From the NCBI RefSeq assembly GCF_013694095.1, contig NZ_JACEFB010000006.1:124001-188000 (forward strand): a stretch of DNA of 64,000 nt. Direction: 5' to 3'. This DNA is from Thermogemmata fonticola. GTDB taxonomy: Bacteria; Planctomycetota; Planctomycetia; Gemmatales; Gemmataceae. This document shows, one piece after another, positions 17,457 to 27,330 of the stretch. The notes beneath the pieces were generated by a model. The model was not told the DNA's origin. It saw nothing but the letters and a program-made list of their open reading frames with translations, and did not search any database. The position numbers and the translations under genes are program-made. Within the stretch, counting starts at the first letter, position 1, and every line of letters begins with the position of its first letter.

Positions 17457-18113
17457 CTAGCGTCCCATGCTACCTGTGGTTCCGCCCGCGGTGCCGGGAG
17501 TGGCTCCCCCAGTAGATGTTCCACCGGTAGTGGGACCAGCACCACCGCCGCCCAAACCTCCGCCGATGCCGCCTTGGTAACCTGTGGCACTGTCTGCGAA
17601 GGCTCGAGCGCCGAAGCGGGCTGGCATGCCAGGCGGTGGAGCATCGTGGACGTACACTTCAATCTCGACATTCGGTCCTAATTGGGTAGTCATGTATTTA
17701 CGGATGGTCGCAGCCCGGCGGGCATTCAGATCGTCGCGTAGGGCGCTGAGCTTGTCCAGGTTTTCCGGAGTGGGGGCAATATCTCGCGCCGTTTGCAGGT
17801 AGATACGAGTCGGTGGTTGAGGAGTAGCCCGAGCCAGACTGTTAAGTTTTTCAATTCCTGCTCCGTTGAGGCGATCAGTTCCCGTCTCGAAGTGCCAATT
17901 CCATACCGTATGGTTCAGGAACTGACCGTTGAGGGCCTGCTGGGCAAACGGAGCTAATACAGCTTGGCGAGCGGCATAGTTGTAACGTTGCGGCCAGGCT
18001 GGATCGACCCAGTTCCGATAGTGGTCTCCCAGGGTACTCTGGCTATGCACGCAACCAAGGGGTGCAACACTGAGAAGCACCCCCGCCCACAGTATGGAAC
18101 AACAACGTGACAT
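17457..18113 (-). CDS. OmpA-like lipoprotein of the Tad locus
   Basis: The ATG at 18113 follows GGAGGAGAAAGTG and gives 218 aa. The start (SRCCSILWAGVLLSVAPLGC) is a lipoprotein signal with lipobox PLGC. A middle region (about 60-160) has the beta-alpha pattern of OmpA C-terminal peptidoglycan-associated domains: a strand near RIYLQTARD, then a helix LDKLSALRDDLNARRAATIRKYM, then a strand VEIEVYVHD. The last 40 residues are Gly/Thr-rich low complexity. Many Tad loci carry an OmpA-family or CpaD-like lipoprotein that ties the machine to the outer membrane or peptidoglycan, and this may be its counterpart. The domain call is by pattern only. Confidence 0.65.
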   Translation of the reverse strand: MSRCCSILWAGVLLSVAPLGCVHSQSTLGDHYRNWVDPAWPQRYNYAARQAVLAPFAQQALNGQFLNHTVWNWHFETGTDRLNGAGIEKLNSLARATPQPPTRIYLQTARDIAPTPENLDKLSALRDDLNARRAATIRKYMTTQLGPNVEIEVYVHDAPPPGMPARFGARAFADSATGYQGGIGGGLGGGGAGPTTGGTSTGGATPGTAGGTTGSMGR

Positions 18114-18278
18114 CACTTTCTCCTCCATGAGTTTCACGGCAGAACTGCGAACAGTTCGGCCGGTAGCTTCCTTGGCACATCCGGTCGCCTTCCCCTCCGA
18201 TCACTCGCGCAGGGCTGAGTGGACGGCGCCCTTTTCTCACATCTGTCAAGTCACATCGATTTGACTTATCGATACTGT

Positions 18279-19241
18279 TCATCCTCCCTTGCTTAGCAGT
18301 CCCTTTTGAATTTGAATGGCCGCTGGACCCACCAGGACGACGAAAATGGCCGGGAAGATGAAGAGCACCAATGGGAAAATCAGTTGCACGGCAGTCTTGG
18401 CGGCTTTTTCCTCAGCCAATTGACGCCGGCGCGTCCGCATCGAGTCGGATTGGACGCGCAGAGCGTGGGCGATGCTGGAACCGAAACGGTCCGCCTGGAT
18501 CAGGATGGCTGCCAAAGCGCGGACATCATCTACCCCAGTACGAACTCCCAAGTCGTGCAGCACTTCCCGCCGCGGCCGCCCCATTTGCAACTGCATATTG
18601 GCCAAGGAAAACTCCTCGCAGATAACCTTAGCGTGGTTCTTCATTTCCTCGGTTACCTTGCGCATCGCAGCATCCAATCCTAAGCCGGATTCTACGCACA
18701 CCACCAAAAGGTCCAGAGCATCTGGCAGGGTCAGGAAAATTTCCTTCTGCCGGCTGGTACGCAAATACCATAATGCTACTTGGGGCAAATAAAAACCGAT
18801 ACCTCCGAGGATCACTACCCATTGAATCGACCGAAGAGTAAAGCCATCTTTGAGCAAGAAGAAGAAAATGGCGGGAATGAGGAAGAGGACTAGGCAAAGA
18901 AGGCGGATGCCCTGGTAGATCGCCACGGCGCTGTCACTGCGGAAACCAGCATTAGCCAGTTTCACACGCAGCGAGTTCTTCTCCATTTCATTGCCGCTAT
19001 CCATTGCTCCGCCCAACTGCCCGATGAGTTCTTTGAGACCGGCGAAACGCTGCTGGGATTTGTGGGCTTCGACTTCCAGTTCGACCAATGATTTGGGACG
19101 CCCGATGCGTTCCAGCCGCTCCTCCGCTAAGCTGTTCCGTTGGGAGATGGTGGAAAGCAGCCAGAATACGCCGGCCACGATGGCACCAAAAACTAGTACC
19201 GGCAATAACTCTTCGGCGGACAAGAAAGCGAAAAGTTCCAC
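18279..19241 (-). CDS. tadC: Tad pilus inner-membrane platform protein TadC
   Basis: A type II secretion F-domain membrane protein, the second platform component that works with TadB and the TadA motor. I choose the GTG at 19241, preceded by GGGGG, giving 320 aa; a TTG nine codons upstream is an alternative. A transmembrane helix lies near the N-terminus (LLPVLVFGAIVAGVFWLL). Two helices lie mid-protein (LLCLVLFLIPAIFFFLL and WVVILGGIGFYLPQVALWYL) and one at the end (LIFPLVLFIFPAIFVVLVG). The T2SSF domain contains DALDLLVVCVESGLGLDAAM. It follows tadB in the same order as in most tad operons. Confidence 0.88.
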   Translation of the reverse strand: MELFAFLSAEELLPVLVFGAIVAGVFWLLSTISQRNSLAEERLERIGRPKSLVELEVEAHKSQQRFAGLKELIGQLGGAMDSGNEMEKNSLRVKLANAGFRSDSAVAIYQGIRLLCLVLFLIPAIFFFLLKDGFTLRSIQWVVILGGIGFYLPQVALWYLRTSRQKEIFLTLPDALDLLVVCVESGLGLDAAMRKVTEEMKNHAKVICEEFSLANMQLQMGRPRREVLHDLGVRTGVDDVRALAAILIQADRFGSSIAHALRVQSDSMRTRRRQLAEEKAAKTAVQLIFPLVLFIFPAIFVVLVGPAAIQIQKGLLSKGG

Positions 19242-19431
19242 GGTAGCTACCCCCCTGATGTCAAACAACGGTTGATGGCCTGGATTTTCCTTCCTTGAGT
19301 CCTTGGTATTTCCGTGAACTTGGAGCTGTTAGCTCTGCAGTTCGGAAACCTGTCGGTTCCATTTCCGAAGCGGAGTGTTTGCACAGACCGTTCGGTGCCC
19401 CTTCCACGGAGCCTCCATTCCGGAGCAAAGT

Positions 19432-20400
19432 CTACACCTTGATATCCACAATCTTCTTGATGGCGTAAGAGCCAATGATCACCAATACGATGGCACCCAC
19501 AGACATGCGGATGCCCATGGGGTCAGTCCAGAGCAGCCGGATGTAGTCAGGTTTCATCCACAGCATCAGGAAAAATAGGCCAATTGGCATGGCGATCAGG
19601 ACGATACCTGAAAGCCGCCCTTCGGCGGTAAGTGCCTTGACCTGACCGAGGATTTTGAAGCGTTCGCGAATGACATGTCCGATACGGTCTAGGATTTCGG
19701 CCAGATCACCGCCAGTTTGCCTTTGAATCGCGACACTGGTCACGAAGAAGCGCAAGTCCAAATTGGGCACGCGGTCGCAGAGATTCTTCAAGGCTTCTTC
19801 CAAGGGGATGCCGAGGTTTTGCTCCTCGTAAACGCGGGCGAATTCTTTGGCGATAGGATCAGGCATCTCCTCGGCGACGACATGCAAACCAGCGGCCAGG
19901 GAGTGACCGGCACGCAAGGCCCGTGCCACCAATTCCATAGCATCGGGAAGCTGAGCTGCAAAGTTCTTCAACCGTGTTGCCCGTTTGTTGTAAAGCCAGA
20001 TCCACGGCAGGCTGAAAAAGATCAGCACCACCACAGGCAAGACGTAGATGTTGATGAGCCACAAACTCAGCGCTGCTCCCACGAGACTTAAGAGGATAGA
20101 GATGCCGAAGAGTACACTGGGTTTGATGTTGCAGTCGGCTTGCTCAAACAGGCGGGTCAGATTCAGGAAGGAAGGTGTTAGGCGATCCAAAAGGTTTTGT
20201 TTGTCGGCCTCCATAAGGGCCTGCTTGAGCAGGATGTCTGCGGAGGAGTCATGGCGGCGGCTCCGGCCGACCAGTGCATCCAAGCGGCGGTCCCCTTTCC
20301 CTTGGCTACCGGATTGAAAGGCAAGGAAAAGGGCTGTGATGGCACCGACGACTAGCAATCCTACAAGCAACGGTAGAAGCAGTTCATTCATGGTGGACAT
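19432..20400 (-). CDS. tadB: Tad pilus inner-membrane platform protein TadB
   Basis: A polytopic T2SSF-domain protein that forms the assembly platform in the inner membrane with TadC. The ATG at 20400 (or that at 20391) gives about 322 aa. It begins with a transmembrane segment (LLPLLVGLLVVGAITALFL). The T2SSF core carries PDAMELVARALRAGHSLAAGLHVVAEEMPDP, the usual TadB signature, and two helices precede it around FGISILLSLVGAALSLWLI. The end is hydrophobic (ISVGAIVLVIIGSYAIKKIVDIKV region). It lies 110 bases after tadA, followed by tadC. Confidence 0.9.
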   Translation of the reverse strand: MSTMNELLLPLLVGLLVVGAITALFLAFQSGSQGKGDRRLDALVGRSRRHDSSADILLKQALMEADKQNLLDRLTPSFLNLTRLFEQADCNIKPSVLFGISILLSLVGAALSLWLINIYVLPVVVLIFFSLPWIWLYNKRATRLKNFAAQLPDAMELVARALRAGHSLAAGLHVVAEEMPDPIAKEFARVYEEQNLGIPLEEALKNLCDRVPNLDLRFFVTSVAIQRQTGGDLAEILDRIGHVIRERFKILGQVKALTAEGRLSGIVLIAMPIGLFFLMLWMKPDYIRLLWTDPMGIRMSVGAIVLVIIGSYAIKKIVDIKV

Positions 20401-20510
20401 CCCGTTTGAGGGGCGACGGTGATTCGCAAACTCTGTCTGGTTTCCCCCGTATGGTGACCCCCTTCCTGCTGTTATTGGCGGTGAGGATGGGGGGCCTAGC
20501 ATTCCGAATT

Positions 20511-21896
20511 TCAGTCCTTGAGCAATATCCGTTCGGCAAACAAGTTGGCCGGTAGTTTGATCCCTTTGGCTTCCAAGCGGTTGATGAAGGTCGGGCGTAC
20601 ACCGGTGGCTTCGAATTGTCCATAAGCCCGGCCGTTCTGGTCCACGCCCAACTGGCGGTAGCGGAAGATTTCCTGCATGGTAATGATATCTTGTTCCATA
20701 TTGAGAACTTCCGTGATGCTGGTGATTTTGCGGGGTCCTCCTTGGAGGCGGTTCGCCTGAATGATCAGATCGATGGCGGAGCTGATCTGCTGCCGCATCG
20801 CTTTGACCGGCAGCTCGAAGCCACCCATCATAATCATGGTTTCCAAGCGGCTCAGGGCTTCGCGCGGGCTATTGGCGTGCAGCGTGGCCATCGAACCGCC
20901 GTGGCCGGTGTTCATGGCTTGCAGCATGTCGAGGGCTTCCGCGCCACGCACTTCGCCAATGATGATCCGTTCTGGGCGCATGCGGAGAGCATTGCGAACA
21001 CAATCACGAGTGGTGATCGCCCCTTTCCCCTCGATGTTGGGAGGTCGAGTTTCCAAGCGCACGACGTGTTCCTGCTGGAGTTGCAATTCGCAGGCATCTT
21101 CGATGGTGATCACCCGCTCATCGTTGGGTATAAAACTGGAGAGGGTGTTGAGAAGCGTGGTCTTCCCGCAACCGGTACCGCCACTGATAAGGACATTGAG
21201 GCGAGCTTTAATGCACGCTTCCATGAGCATGGCCATTTCCGGAGTGAAGGCCTTGTAGTTGAGCAGGTCTTCCAGCTTGAGAGGATTGGTGCCGAAGCGC
21301 CGGATACTCAAGCAGGGGCCATCGACAGCAATCGGCGGAATGACGGCGTTGACGCGGGAACCGTCAGGCAGGCGGGCATCTACCATAGGGCTGGTTTCAT
21401 CCACGCGCCGACCGACCTTGGACACGATTCGATCGATAATCTGAAGCAGGTGATCATTGTCGCGGAATTTGACGTCAGTCTTTTCCAACTTGCCGCGGCG
21501 CTCAACATACACCTGGTATGGGCCATTGACGAGGATATCGCTGATTGTTGGGTCTTTCAGAAGAACTTCGAGGGGGCCGAAGCCCAGCGTTTCATCCAAA
21601 ATCTCTTCGATCAGCTTTTCCCGTTCGAGCCGGTTGAGCAGGGGGTTTTCGGTGTCGCAGAGGTGCTCGACGACCCGGCGGATATCGCGACGTAGGGCAT
21701 CACTGGCCAGATCACGCACGCGGGTAAAGTCTAGTCTTTCGACCAGTTTGGCGTGAATCTGTCGCTTGAGTTCTTCGTAATTGCGGCCATTTCCGGTGCT
21801 GCCACCCATGCTAGGGCTGGACAAGCGGGAGATGCTGCTCCCGTAGTTGCTCATCTGATTGAGCTTGGAAATACCCTGCTGGAGTCGGCTGTTCAT
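20511..21896 (-). CDS. tadA: Tad pilus assembly ATPase TadA (CpaF)
   Basis: A hexameric secretion-type ATPase that powers Flp pilus assembly at the cytoplasmic face. The 461-aa protein has the N-terminal domain typical of CpaF ([20 protein letters not shown], about 106-125). Walker A is GGTGCGKT (239-246). The Asp box/Walker B is [20 protein letters not shown], followed by the His-box [14 protein letters not shown]. The start at 21896 is preceded by AGGAGGAGATGACCG. It sits between cpaE and tadB as in classic tad loci. Confidence 0.95.
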   Translation of the reverse strand: MNSRLQQGISKLNQMSNYGSSISRLSSPSMGGSTGNGRNYEELKRQIHAKLVERLDFTRVRDLASDALRRDIRRVVEHLCDTENPLLNRLEREKLIEEILDETLGFGPLEVLLKDPTISDILVNGPYQVYVERRGKLEKTDVKFRDNDHLLQIIDRIVSKVGRRVDETSPMVDARLPDGSRVNAVIPPIAVDGPCLSIRRFGTNPLKLEDLLNYKAFTPEMAMLMEACIKARLNVLISGGTGCGKTTLLNTLSSFIPNDERVITIEDACELQLQQEHVVRLETRPPNIEGKGAITTRDCVRNALRMRPERIIIGEVRGAEALDMLQAMNTGHGGSMATLHANSPREALSRLETMIMMGGFELPVKAMRQQISSAIDLIIQANRLQGGPRKITSITEVLNMEQDIITMQEIFRYRQLGVDQNGRAYGQFEATGVRPTFINRLEAKGIKLPANLFAERILLKD

Positions 21897-22059
21897 CGGT
21901 CATCTCCTCCTGGTTGCGATCTCCACAGATGCTCGTGACACAAAAGCAACCGATCCACTGCGAGAGCAATTTCGCCGCGAGAGAAATTACACTCCCTTTG
22001 GGCACCCAAGGTATCTCACCGACTTGAACGGTGAGATGGGTCGGCTCCGTAGCAGCGAG

Positions 22060-23283
22060 TCAGGCATGCTTACTTCCCTCGCGGCCAAACAAGTTCCAAA
22101 AACTCCTACTGCTACGGGAATCTTGCGTAGTCGGTTTACCAATCAGTGTTTGCACCAGATTGTGAAGGCTCCGTTGAATGTTGCTTTTCGGGGCATAGCG
22201 GAGAAGGGGCTGGCCGGCGATGCGTGCTCCGAGCACTGCTTTAGGATCATCTGGAATCTGCCAGAAGATCGGCTTGCCGATGACCTCTTCTGCTTTTTTG
22301 AGACTGATCCCTTCTTCGATGGTTTCTGCACCATAACGATTGATAACCACACGGGTTTTGTCCGCAATGGCAGGCTCGTGATTGAGGAAATGTAAGATTC
22401 GCACCACGTTGCGCAGACTGCCCAAGGTCAGTTGAGCCACCAACAGTATTACGTCGGCTTGCCGGAGAGCTGCCCGATCCGTAGGGAGCAAGGTTTTGCT
22501 TAAATCTAGCACCAAGTAGCTGTAATTCATTCGAAGGAGGTTGAGGATACGTTCGACGTGTTGCTCGTGAACATCAGTGTATTCGATGATTTCCAAGGGA
22601 TGGCGTAGAATGGCCAAGTTGGAGCTATCGTAGGGGGCCATAGCCCGCTTAAGGAAGTTCAGGTCCAGCCGCTCGAAGTTCCGGGATAGATCGGCGATGC
22701 TGATGTTGTCGTTGGCCTGGAATTCTAAGACAACGTCCGCATCTCCAAGAACTAAGTCCAAGTCGATGAGAGCAGCAGTCTGAGATGGTTCGGCGGCTAG
22801 GGTGGCAGCGATGTTGACGGCCAGAGTGGTACAGCCGACGCCGCCGCGTGAGCCGAGAATGGCGAGAACGCCCCCGCCGCCGCTTCGATAGCCGTACGCA
22901 CTGCCCCCGCTGACTTCATCCCCGATTTGCCCGCAGGCTTTGCGCAACGCGGTCAGCAGGTTTTCCAGAGCGATGGGTTGGGTCAGGAAGTAGCGTGCGC
23001 CGCGCTGAAGCGATTCCAGCAAGGCTCCATGATCCCGGCTGACCGTGATGATCGGCAGGTGCGGATACTCCGCCGCCAACTGAGCAATCATCTGTAATGC
23101 GCGGTCCTTATCCGCATCCAGGGAGATCACCACTAGATCGGGGACCGACTCGGCCACGACATCGAAGAAATACTCATAGCGCGAGCAAATCGCATCGAGG
23201 AAGATAAAGTCAATTCCCATGAGCAGGGTACGCAGAGACTCACGGGTGGATTCGTTCGGGTCGACAATAGCGACACGTTGCAT
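22060..23283 (-). CDS. cpaE: Tad pilus localisation ATPase CpaE/TadZ
   Basis: A MinD/ParA-type ATPase with an N-terminal receiver-like domain; in other bacteria CpaE/TadZ directs the pilus machine to the cell pole. The 407-aa product has a receiver-like half (1-120, VAIVDPNESTRESLRTLLMG, with Asp in VVISLDAD). The ATPase half carries a degenerate deviant Walker A, SRGGVGCTT (145-153), in which both usual lysines are missing, as is frequent in this family. The next motif, AALIDLDLVLGDADVVL, is intact. The start at 23283 follows AAGGAACTGGGATT. It lies between the secretin and tadA. Confidence 0.9.
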   Translation of the reverse strand: MQRVAIVDPNESTRESLRTLLMGIDFIFLDAICSRYEYFFDVVAESVPDLVVISLDADKDRALQMIAQLAAEYPHLPIITVSRDHGALLESLQRGARYFLTQPIALENLLTALRKACGQIGDEVSGGSAYGYRSGGGGVLAILGSRGGVGCTTLAVNIAATLAAEPSQTAALIDLDLVLGDADVVLEFQANDNISIADLSRNFERLDLNFLKRAMAPYDSSNLAILRHPLEIIEYTDVHEQHVERILNLLRMNYSYLVLDLSKTLLPTDRAALRQADVILLVAQLTLGSLRNVVRILHFLNHEPAIADKTRVVINRYGAETIEEGISLKKAEEVIGKPIFWQIPDDPKAVLGARIAGQPLLRYAPKSNIQRSLHNLVQTLIGKPTTQDSRSSRSFWNLFGREGSKHA

Positions 23284-23398
23284 AATCCCAGTTCCTTTTC
23301 CAGTGGTCGCTGAGGTTTGTCCCCCGTGTCGGCCTCGGGGAAAAGCCGGTCCGGCAGGCGACGACCGAACCGGCTAGCCATTCGTTTGCTAGCGGCAT

Positions 23399-25204
23399 TC
23401 ATTGCCGGCGCATTTCAGGGATTTCCATTTTCGGCGGCATCCCCGAAACGCTGGTGGGCACAGGATCCTGGGAAGTACTCCCTTGGAATTGGGGTGATGT
23501 TCCCCCTCCTGCTTCCTGCGAGAGATTAGGGTTGGCAGAGGAACCAAGGGGTGTTCCCGTGGTGCTAGGCGGTGTCAAGGGGGGTAATGGAGCGGGAGCC
23601 GGGGTAGCAACTTTGCCCGTACCGTTATGGCTGGGTTGTCCTGTCCCCATGGCACCACCTTGTCCGGTACACACATCGCCGACGCAAGGGAAGATGGCCG
23701 CTGTTGGATCGCACTTGTAGGGCGCGTTGTAGCAGCGTCCATTCCACACCTTGCGTTGGCCGCGGGGTGCTTCCAGGATGTTCTCCAAGAATAGCTCATA
23801 ATCATCCGGCTCGCGGGTCTCTCGACCTGGTACACGTTGAGGAACCTGATCGCAATTGAGCGGTCCTACCAGCCGAGGTGTGACCAGAATGATCAATTCC
23901 TGTTCGCGAATTTCGTGACGTAGCCGGCTGAAACCCACGCCGATAAACGGCAGATCACCCAGAACAGGGATTTTGGAATTGTTGGCTTCGATGCTGTTCT
24001 GGATCAGCCCGCCGATAGCATAGGTCTGCCCGGATTCTAGCATCACGGCGGTGCGTACCGACTGCTCGGTGAAACCGGGAGTGGCCTGGCCATTGATGAT
24101 GATCCCCAAGCCGAAGTTGACGGCGGAGATGCGCGGTTGAATCTCCAACCAGATCATGCCGTTGCCATAGACGATGGGCAGAACCTCAAGTTCCGTACCG
24201 AAGGGTTGCAATTGGGCACCGGGCCCGACTAGCCCTGCCTGCGGACTGACAATCGCCTGCTGTCCTCCCGCTCGGAAGAAGGCCGGACGCCCACTCTGGG
24301 TAACCACACGCGGCTCAGCAATGAACTTGGCCACCCCTTCATTGCGCAGAGCTTGCAAACCGGCAATGAAACTGGCGGGTGTGATCCCCAATTGCAAGTT
24401 AGCATTGGGACTGACACCTCGTATCCGGCCTGGAATGTTTTGCTGCTGCTGTTGCTGGACGCCGATTAAGCCGCTGACTAGGCTGCTGATCTGTACGGTA
24501 GTGCCGCTCACTGCGAAGTCGAAGCCTCGCTGGCGTAACAGATTGCGGTCTACTGAGGCGACCACAACATCGATTTGGACCTGCTGGCCGCCGCCGATTT
24601 GCATGGCATTGATGATATTGGGTTGTCCCCCCGCAGCTTGGCCTGGGACCTGTCCCGCGGCATTGGCCGCCAGTTGCAGGATAATCTCGGCGTCTTGCGG
24701 ACTGGTCACATAGCCGCTGAGAATGATCGTATTCCCTAAACCAGGAGTCACCTCGACATTGGCAGTCGGGACAGTTCGACGGATCAAGCTTCGCAAGAGT
24801 GCCAAGTCGGGTTGCACTACGACGTCGTAGACGATCGGCGGTCGTTCCTTGAAGACGAGGGTGAGCTGGACCTGACCGGTGGTCCGTCCAGTCAAGAGCA
24901 ATTCGCGAGGATCGGTAGCGCTGACGCGAACCTGGAGAATATCTTCCCGGCTGACGACCACGTCGCTGAACGCGTCTTTGCCGGTATCTGGTTTGAAAGA
25001 GACAACACCACCCAAGGGGACAATAACGGCACCGGTTTTGGGGTCCACTTGGGCAGCCGGCGGTTTAGGGACAGCGGGTGGTTGAGCCGCCGGTGCAGGT
25101 TGGGGCGCGGGAGCAGGGGGTTGCTGGGCCTGCAGGGCCGTCATCCACAGGCCCAGAGCCAGCGTCAATCCCCCAAGGCTTTTCTGGTATAGTTTCGGGT
25201 GCAT
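23399..25204 (-). CDS. cpaC: Tad pilus outer-membrane secretin CpaC/RcpA
   Basis: It forms the outer-membrane channel for the Flp pilus. The ATG at 25204, preceded by GGAGGAGAGGTGAGG, gives 601 aa with a signal peptide (GGLTLALGLWMTALQAQQ) and an Ala/Pro/Gln-rich linker. The N-terminal pilus domain spans about 45-130. A BON-like section follows (NTIILSGYVTSPQDAEIILQ). The secretin core runs from VAKFIAEPRVVTQSGRPAFF to IPVLGDLPFIGVGFSRLR and ELIILVTPRLV. After the core comes an unusual tail of about 135 residues with four Cys (CYNAPYKCDPTAAIFPCVGDVC) and then Pro/Thr-rich low complexity. Longer than most CpaC proteins because of that tail. Confidence 0.92.
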   Translation of the reverse strand: MHPKLYQKSLGGLTLALGLWMTALQAQQPPAPAPQPAPAAQPPAVPKPPAAQVDPKTGAVIVPLGGVVSFKPDTGKDAFSDVVVSREDILQVRVSATDPRELLLTGRTTGQVQLTLVFKERPPIVYDVVVQPDLALLRSLIRRTVPTANVEVTPGLGNTIILSGYVTSPQDAEIILQLAANAAGQVPGQAAGGQPNIINAMQIGGGQQVQIDVVVASVDRNLLRQRGFDFAVSGTTVQISSLVSGLIGVQQQQQQNIPGRIRGVSPNANLQLGITPASFIAGLQALRNEGVAKFIAEPRVVTQSGRPAFFRAGGQQAIVSPQAGLVGPGAQLQPFGTELEVLPIVYGNGMIWLEIQPRISAVNFGLGIIINGQATPGFTEQSVRTAVMLESGQTYAIGGLIQNSIEANNSKIPVLGDLPFIGVGFSRLRHEIREQELIILVTPRLVGPLNCDQVPQRVPGRETREPDDYELFLENILEAPRGQRKVWNGRCYNAPYKCDPTAAIFPCVGDVCTGQGGAMGTGQPSHNGTGKVATPAPAPLPPLTPPSTTGTPLGSSANPNLSQEAGGGTSPQFQGSTSQDPVPTSVSGMPPKMEIPEMRRQ

Positions 25205-25486
25205 CCTCTCACCTCTCCTCCCTTTTGGACAAGGGCGGACCTTAGTTTTCCGCCCGATACACTCGATCACCCATCACGTTCATGCCGTTGGGGACTGGAG
25301 AGAAAACCGATGAGTGAGCTTGGAAGGGCGTGTTACAGAGTCGTCCCTCATGGTTTCTCACCAATACCCCAGACCCAGGCTTGTCACAACCTCCTGGAGC
25401 AATCCGCATCGAGCCACCTTCGGTTCAAAACACTTGACTTTGGGGCGAATGTCTGCGACAGGATTGCTCACCCGCCAGCGCAAGGC

Positions 25487-26815
25487 TTACTCCACTTTCG
25501 ATCCTCCGGCCTTATCGTCGGGTTTAGGTTGAGTGTTAGGAGACGAGCCTTCCTTGGGCTGTTCGTGTGTGTCCCCAGCCGAGGACGGATTATTTTGCTC
25601 CGGGGTCACTTTTTCTTTGAGTCGCCATTCACCAGGCCGGACCTCCTCGTAGCGGTAAATCTCAGTGCGGTTGGCCGTGTGGACAGCAATTTCGCGGATA
25701 GGCCGGCGTGGCGGAGCCGCGGGTTGTTTGGGTTCGGGCTGGGTTGAGGGTGGTTTTGTTGGCCCGGCCACCTCGGTTTTGGGGGGTTGGAATTCATCGC
25801 GTGGTGCGGGCTTGGGCGGGGGAGGACCAAGCATTCCCTCTGCGAGCCACTGGTTCCGCGTGACCATTGTTTTCAGGGCGAGTTGGCCGATAGCGGCGGA
25901 CGGATCGCTGATGGCCCCGGAGGCAAACTCCTTGGGTATTTCCTTTTCGATGAATTTCTCTTTGAGCAACTCTTTGGTAAGCAAGGTCCCTGCTGGTATT
26001 TCGTCGGTCGCGACCCACACCTTGACCGTTTCCACGGGAGGCGATGATGCCGGGGGAGTGGGAGCACTGCTATCGCCGCTGGAAGATGGCTCTTCGACAC
26101 GGCTGGGTAGGATCAACGCCCGCAACCGCTTCTTAACCTGTTCCAGATCGTATGCCTCCTCCTCTTTTTTGTTTGGATTGCGCAGGAGGAGCGAGAGATG
26201 ACAGCCCGCATGCTCCGCCATCTTGAGAATGAGGGCTTGCTCTTGAGTTACGGCGAAGGAAACGGAACTGACATTGGTGAAAGCTCCGCCTCCTTTATTC
26301 GGGGTGGATTCGTAGGAGGCGTGAGTGTCAACGGCTAGCACCAACATATCGACCAGTAATGGGAAAGCTTCCAGCCGGTTCCCCTGGCGATAAGTGGCGA
26401 GTACGTCGACCCGCGTACCCGGCCCGACGAAGCCGGCAACCGCTGCCGTCGTGTTGACCGGCAGTGTGACCATGTCCATGCCGTCCGGCAGGGTAATGAC
26501 ACTACCCTTTGTCAAAGCGTTGCTGGTGATAAACTCGCCAGCTTGGATCGAGCGAGTCAGACGGCGATCCAGCAAATCCTCCTCTTTCAACACAACTGTG
26601 GGGGGTAAAGCATCCTTGGGAACAGCCTTTTTGGCAACCAGGTTCTTTTGCAATTCTTCCTTGCTCAGCACAGTGCCCACAGGCAGATTTTTGGCTGCTA
26701 CATAGACTTCGATCTGCTCGATCTTCGGTTTGGCGCTAATGCGGGTGGTCAGGAAAGCGGCGCCCAAACCGCATCCCACCGCGACGACCATAAGAAGTAA
26801 GTTGCGTTGTGCCAT
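25487..26815 (-). CDS. cpaB: Flp pilus assembly protein CpaB/RcpC with two SAF-like segments
   Basis: A periplasmic partner of the secretin. The 442-aa protein starts with a signal anchor (LLLMVVAVGCGLGAAFLTT). SAF-like segment 1 is at about 33-95 (VYVAAKNLPVGTVLSKEEL...RRLTRSIQAGEFI). The RcpC region follows (about 105-225, VTLPVNTTAAVAGFVGPGTRVDVLATY). A second segment at about 258-320 (VKVWVATDEIPAGTLLTKELL) repeats the SAF pattern. The last 110 residues are Pro/Lys/Glu-rich with one small folded-looking stretch (IREIAVHTANRTEIYRYEEVRPGEW). Usual CpaB proteins are 250-300 aa, so the duplication and tail are notable. It lies 282 bases before the secretin gene. Confidence 0.88.
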   Translation of the reverse strand: MAQRNLLLMVVAVGCGLGAAFLTTRISAKPKIEQIEVYVAAKNLPVGTVLSKEELQKNLVAKKAVPKDALPPTVVLKEEDLLDRRLTRSIQAGEFITSNALTKGSVITLPDGMDMVTLPVNTTAAVAGFVGPGTRVDVLATYRQGNRLEAFPLLVDMLVLAVDTHASYESTPNKGGGAFTNVSSVSFAVTQEQALILKMAEHAGCHLSLLLRNPNKKEEEAYDLEQVKKRLRALILPSRVEEPSSSGDSSAPTPPASSPPVETVKVWVATDEIPAGTLLTKELLKEKFIEKEIPKEFASGAISDPSAAIGQLALKTMVTRNQWLAEGMLGPPPPKPAPRDEFQPPKTEVAGPTKPPSTQPEPKQPAAPPRRPIREIAVHTANRTEIYRYEEVRPGEWRLKEKVTPEQNNPSSAGDTHEQPKEGSSPNTQPKPDDKAGGSKVE

Positions 26816-27330
26816 AGATGCAAACCCTCACAAGCGGGCGAACGGTTCGTCATGTGCAAATCCGCGATCGACGAATGACCGCGAACTTTACCTCCCTACC
26901 ATCGCTGAGCGATGCTCGCTTAGGCGCGTTGCCCTCTCTCCTTGACACCTTCTCGCCGTAAATCGAAGGCACCTTTTCCCCGCCAATCAAACTCACCTGC
27001 GGTGTCCTGGAGAGTTTTCCAGTACAATCACGCCCGTGGGCATACCTTTCGGCGGCCGATTCACTTTCACCGAAGTTGCTGTGCCGATCGGTTCTCCTCT
27101 TCCTTGCCGCACCCTGACCTGTCCGTCCTGTCCATAACTTCGACCGCCTTTCCGGTGCCGCTTCACTTTTTTCCGGTTGCTCCAGTTGTCCGGAACAAGT
27201 TTAACTTGACTGTTTTTCCAACGTCTCGATGTTGTCCAGCATTGCGAGTCATACATGTTTTCCCGATTAATCTGGGAGAAGGCTCAGCTCAATACAAAAG
27301 TCGCTTTTCGGCCAGAGTCTCATTGCAGTC
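26816..27330. other. Intergenic region between prepilin peptidase and CpaB genes
   Basis: About 515 bases without a supported gene. A minus-strand frame at 26993-27256 (87 codons, very basic) has no good start site or recognisable content. The length suggests that cpaB has its own promoter, but I could not pick one. Confidence 0.35.

Noticed and set aside
26993-27256. Basic 87-codon frame on the minus strand between cpaA and cpaB
   Set aside because: No ribosome-binding site and no recognisable content; the overlapping plus-strand frame is equally open.
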